In this document: positions 39,411 through 40,000 of the stretch, piece by piece | How the letters are laid out: each line of letters opens with the position of its first letter | Numbering within the stretch: position 1 is the first letter of the stretch | DNA from: Rhodobiaceae bacterium | GTDB taxonomy: Bacteria; Pseudomonadota; Alphaproteobacteria; Rhizobiales; NORP267 | NCBI GenBank assembly: GCA_020441905.1 | Contig: JAGRLG010000066.1 | Location: 1 to 40,000 of the forward strand | Length of the DNA stretch: 40,000 nucleotides | Reading direction: 5' to 3' | Notes under the pieces: generated by a model | The model's database searches: none | Seen by the model: only the letters and a program-made list of their open reading frames with translations | What the model was told of the DNA's origin: nothing | Program-made: the position numbers and the translations under genes

Positions 39411-40000
39411 GGCCCACGCTAAGAATCACGACTATCATCTGGTGGATCCAAGCCCCTGGCCGGCAATCGGCGCCGCCTCGGCCTTCATCACCGCCATCGG
39501 CGCCATCCTGTGGTTTCACGGCCACGGCGCCTGGCTGCTGGTGCCGGGCCTGATCGGCATCGCCTACACCATGATCGCCTGGTGGCGCGATGTCATCGTT
39601 GAAGCCCATTCGGGCTATCACACTCCCGTGGTCCAGCTGCACCTGCGCTACGGCATGATCCTGTTCATCGCCTCCGAAGTGATGTTCTTCCTCGCCTGGT
39701 TCTGGGCCTATTTCGACGCCTCGCTGTTTTCCGGCGAAGCGATTCAGGCCGCGCGGACCGAATTCACCGGCGGCCACTGGCCGCCCCAGGGCATCGAGAC
39801 TTTCGACCCCTGGCACCTGCCGCTCATCAACACCTTGATCCTGCTGACCTCGGGAACAACGGTGACATGGGCCCATCACGCCCTGCTCAAGAACGACCGC
39901 TCGGGGCTGATCTGGGGCCTTGTCGCTACCATTGCGCTGGGCGTCACCTTCACAGGCGTGCAGGCCTATGAATATGGCCATGCCGCCTTTTCCTACGGCG
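39403..40000 (+). CDS. coxC: Cytochrome c oxidase subunit III, 5' part (runs off window)
   Basis: Frame from ATG 39403 stays open to the window end, giving 199 full codons of about 270-290 expected. Product begins MAEAHAKNHDYHLVDPSPWP, the usual subunit III start. The conserved EVMFFLAWFWAYFDASL and HLPLINTLILLTSGTTVTWAHHALL segments are visible. It has several spans and no redox cofactor; it stabilises subunit I during turnover. The ATG overlaps the ctaG stop by eight bases, and GGGAGG lies eight bases upstream. Confidence 0.95.
   Translation, partial: MAEAHAKNHDYHLVDPSPWPAIGAASAFITAIGAILWFHGHGAWLLVPGLIGIAYTMIAWWRDVIVEAHSGYHTPVVQLHLRYGMILFIASEVMFFLAWFWAYFDASLFSGEAIQAARTEFTGGHWPPQGIETFDPWHLPLINTLILLTSGTTVTWAHHALLKNDRSGLIWGLVATIALGVTFTGVQAYEYGHAAFSYG

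Overview
The window is a dense, high-G+C stretch of chromosome from an alphaproteobacterium. The lipid A/Kdo cluster with DUF374, DUF4170 and DUF2093 genes, the DUF3035 lipoprotein, an IalB-family protein and the coxB-coxA-ctaB-small ORF-ctaG-coxC order together suggest Hyphomicrobiales or a closely related order. No species can be named from sequence alone. I see no insertion sequence, phage gene, CRISPR array, rRNA or tRNA, and almost every gene is core metabolism or envelope biology.

Layout: 1-9962 is a plus-strand run: the 3' part of ileS, lspA, a DUF3035 lipoprotein, two coupled M16 peptidase genes, a short-form pgi and mutL. rsmD and rluB (minus) converge on mutL. tadA (plus) diverges from rluB and is followed by an A+T-rich patch and a 53-codon membrane-protein ORF. 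A patatin-family gene and purD are on the minus strand, and xseA plus a DUF2093 gene on the plus strand.

From 24038 down to 16563 the minus strand carries a tight seven-gene run: pmbA (tldE), a CysQ-type phosphatase, DUF4170, an MsbA-like ABC exporter, a DUF374 acyltransferase, waaA and lpxK. It groups Kdo-lipid A assembly with lipid export. A small hypothetical gene (plus), ubiA (minus), and rsmE, gshA and an EamA permease (plus) follow. Then come a Kef-type antiporter translationally coupled to a MATE exporter, and tldD with an ialB-family gene, all on the minus strand.

From 35010 to the window end the plus strand holds an aa3-type cytochrome c oxidase operon: coxB, coxA, ctaB (heme O synthase), a 55-codon CoxF-like gene, ctaG (Cox11) and the 5' part of coxC. 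It encodes the three core subunits together with heme and CuB assembly factors.

I did not find a convincing new multi-gene system. The most interesting points are the paired M16 subunits with split catalytic residues, the A+T-rich island with its small ORF, the two small ORFs that gene callers easily miss, a perfect 8-bp inverted repeat upstream of tldD, and a strong G+C hairpin between coxA and ctaB.
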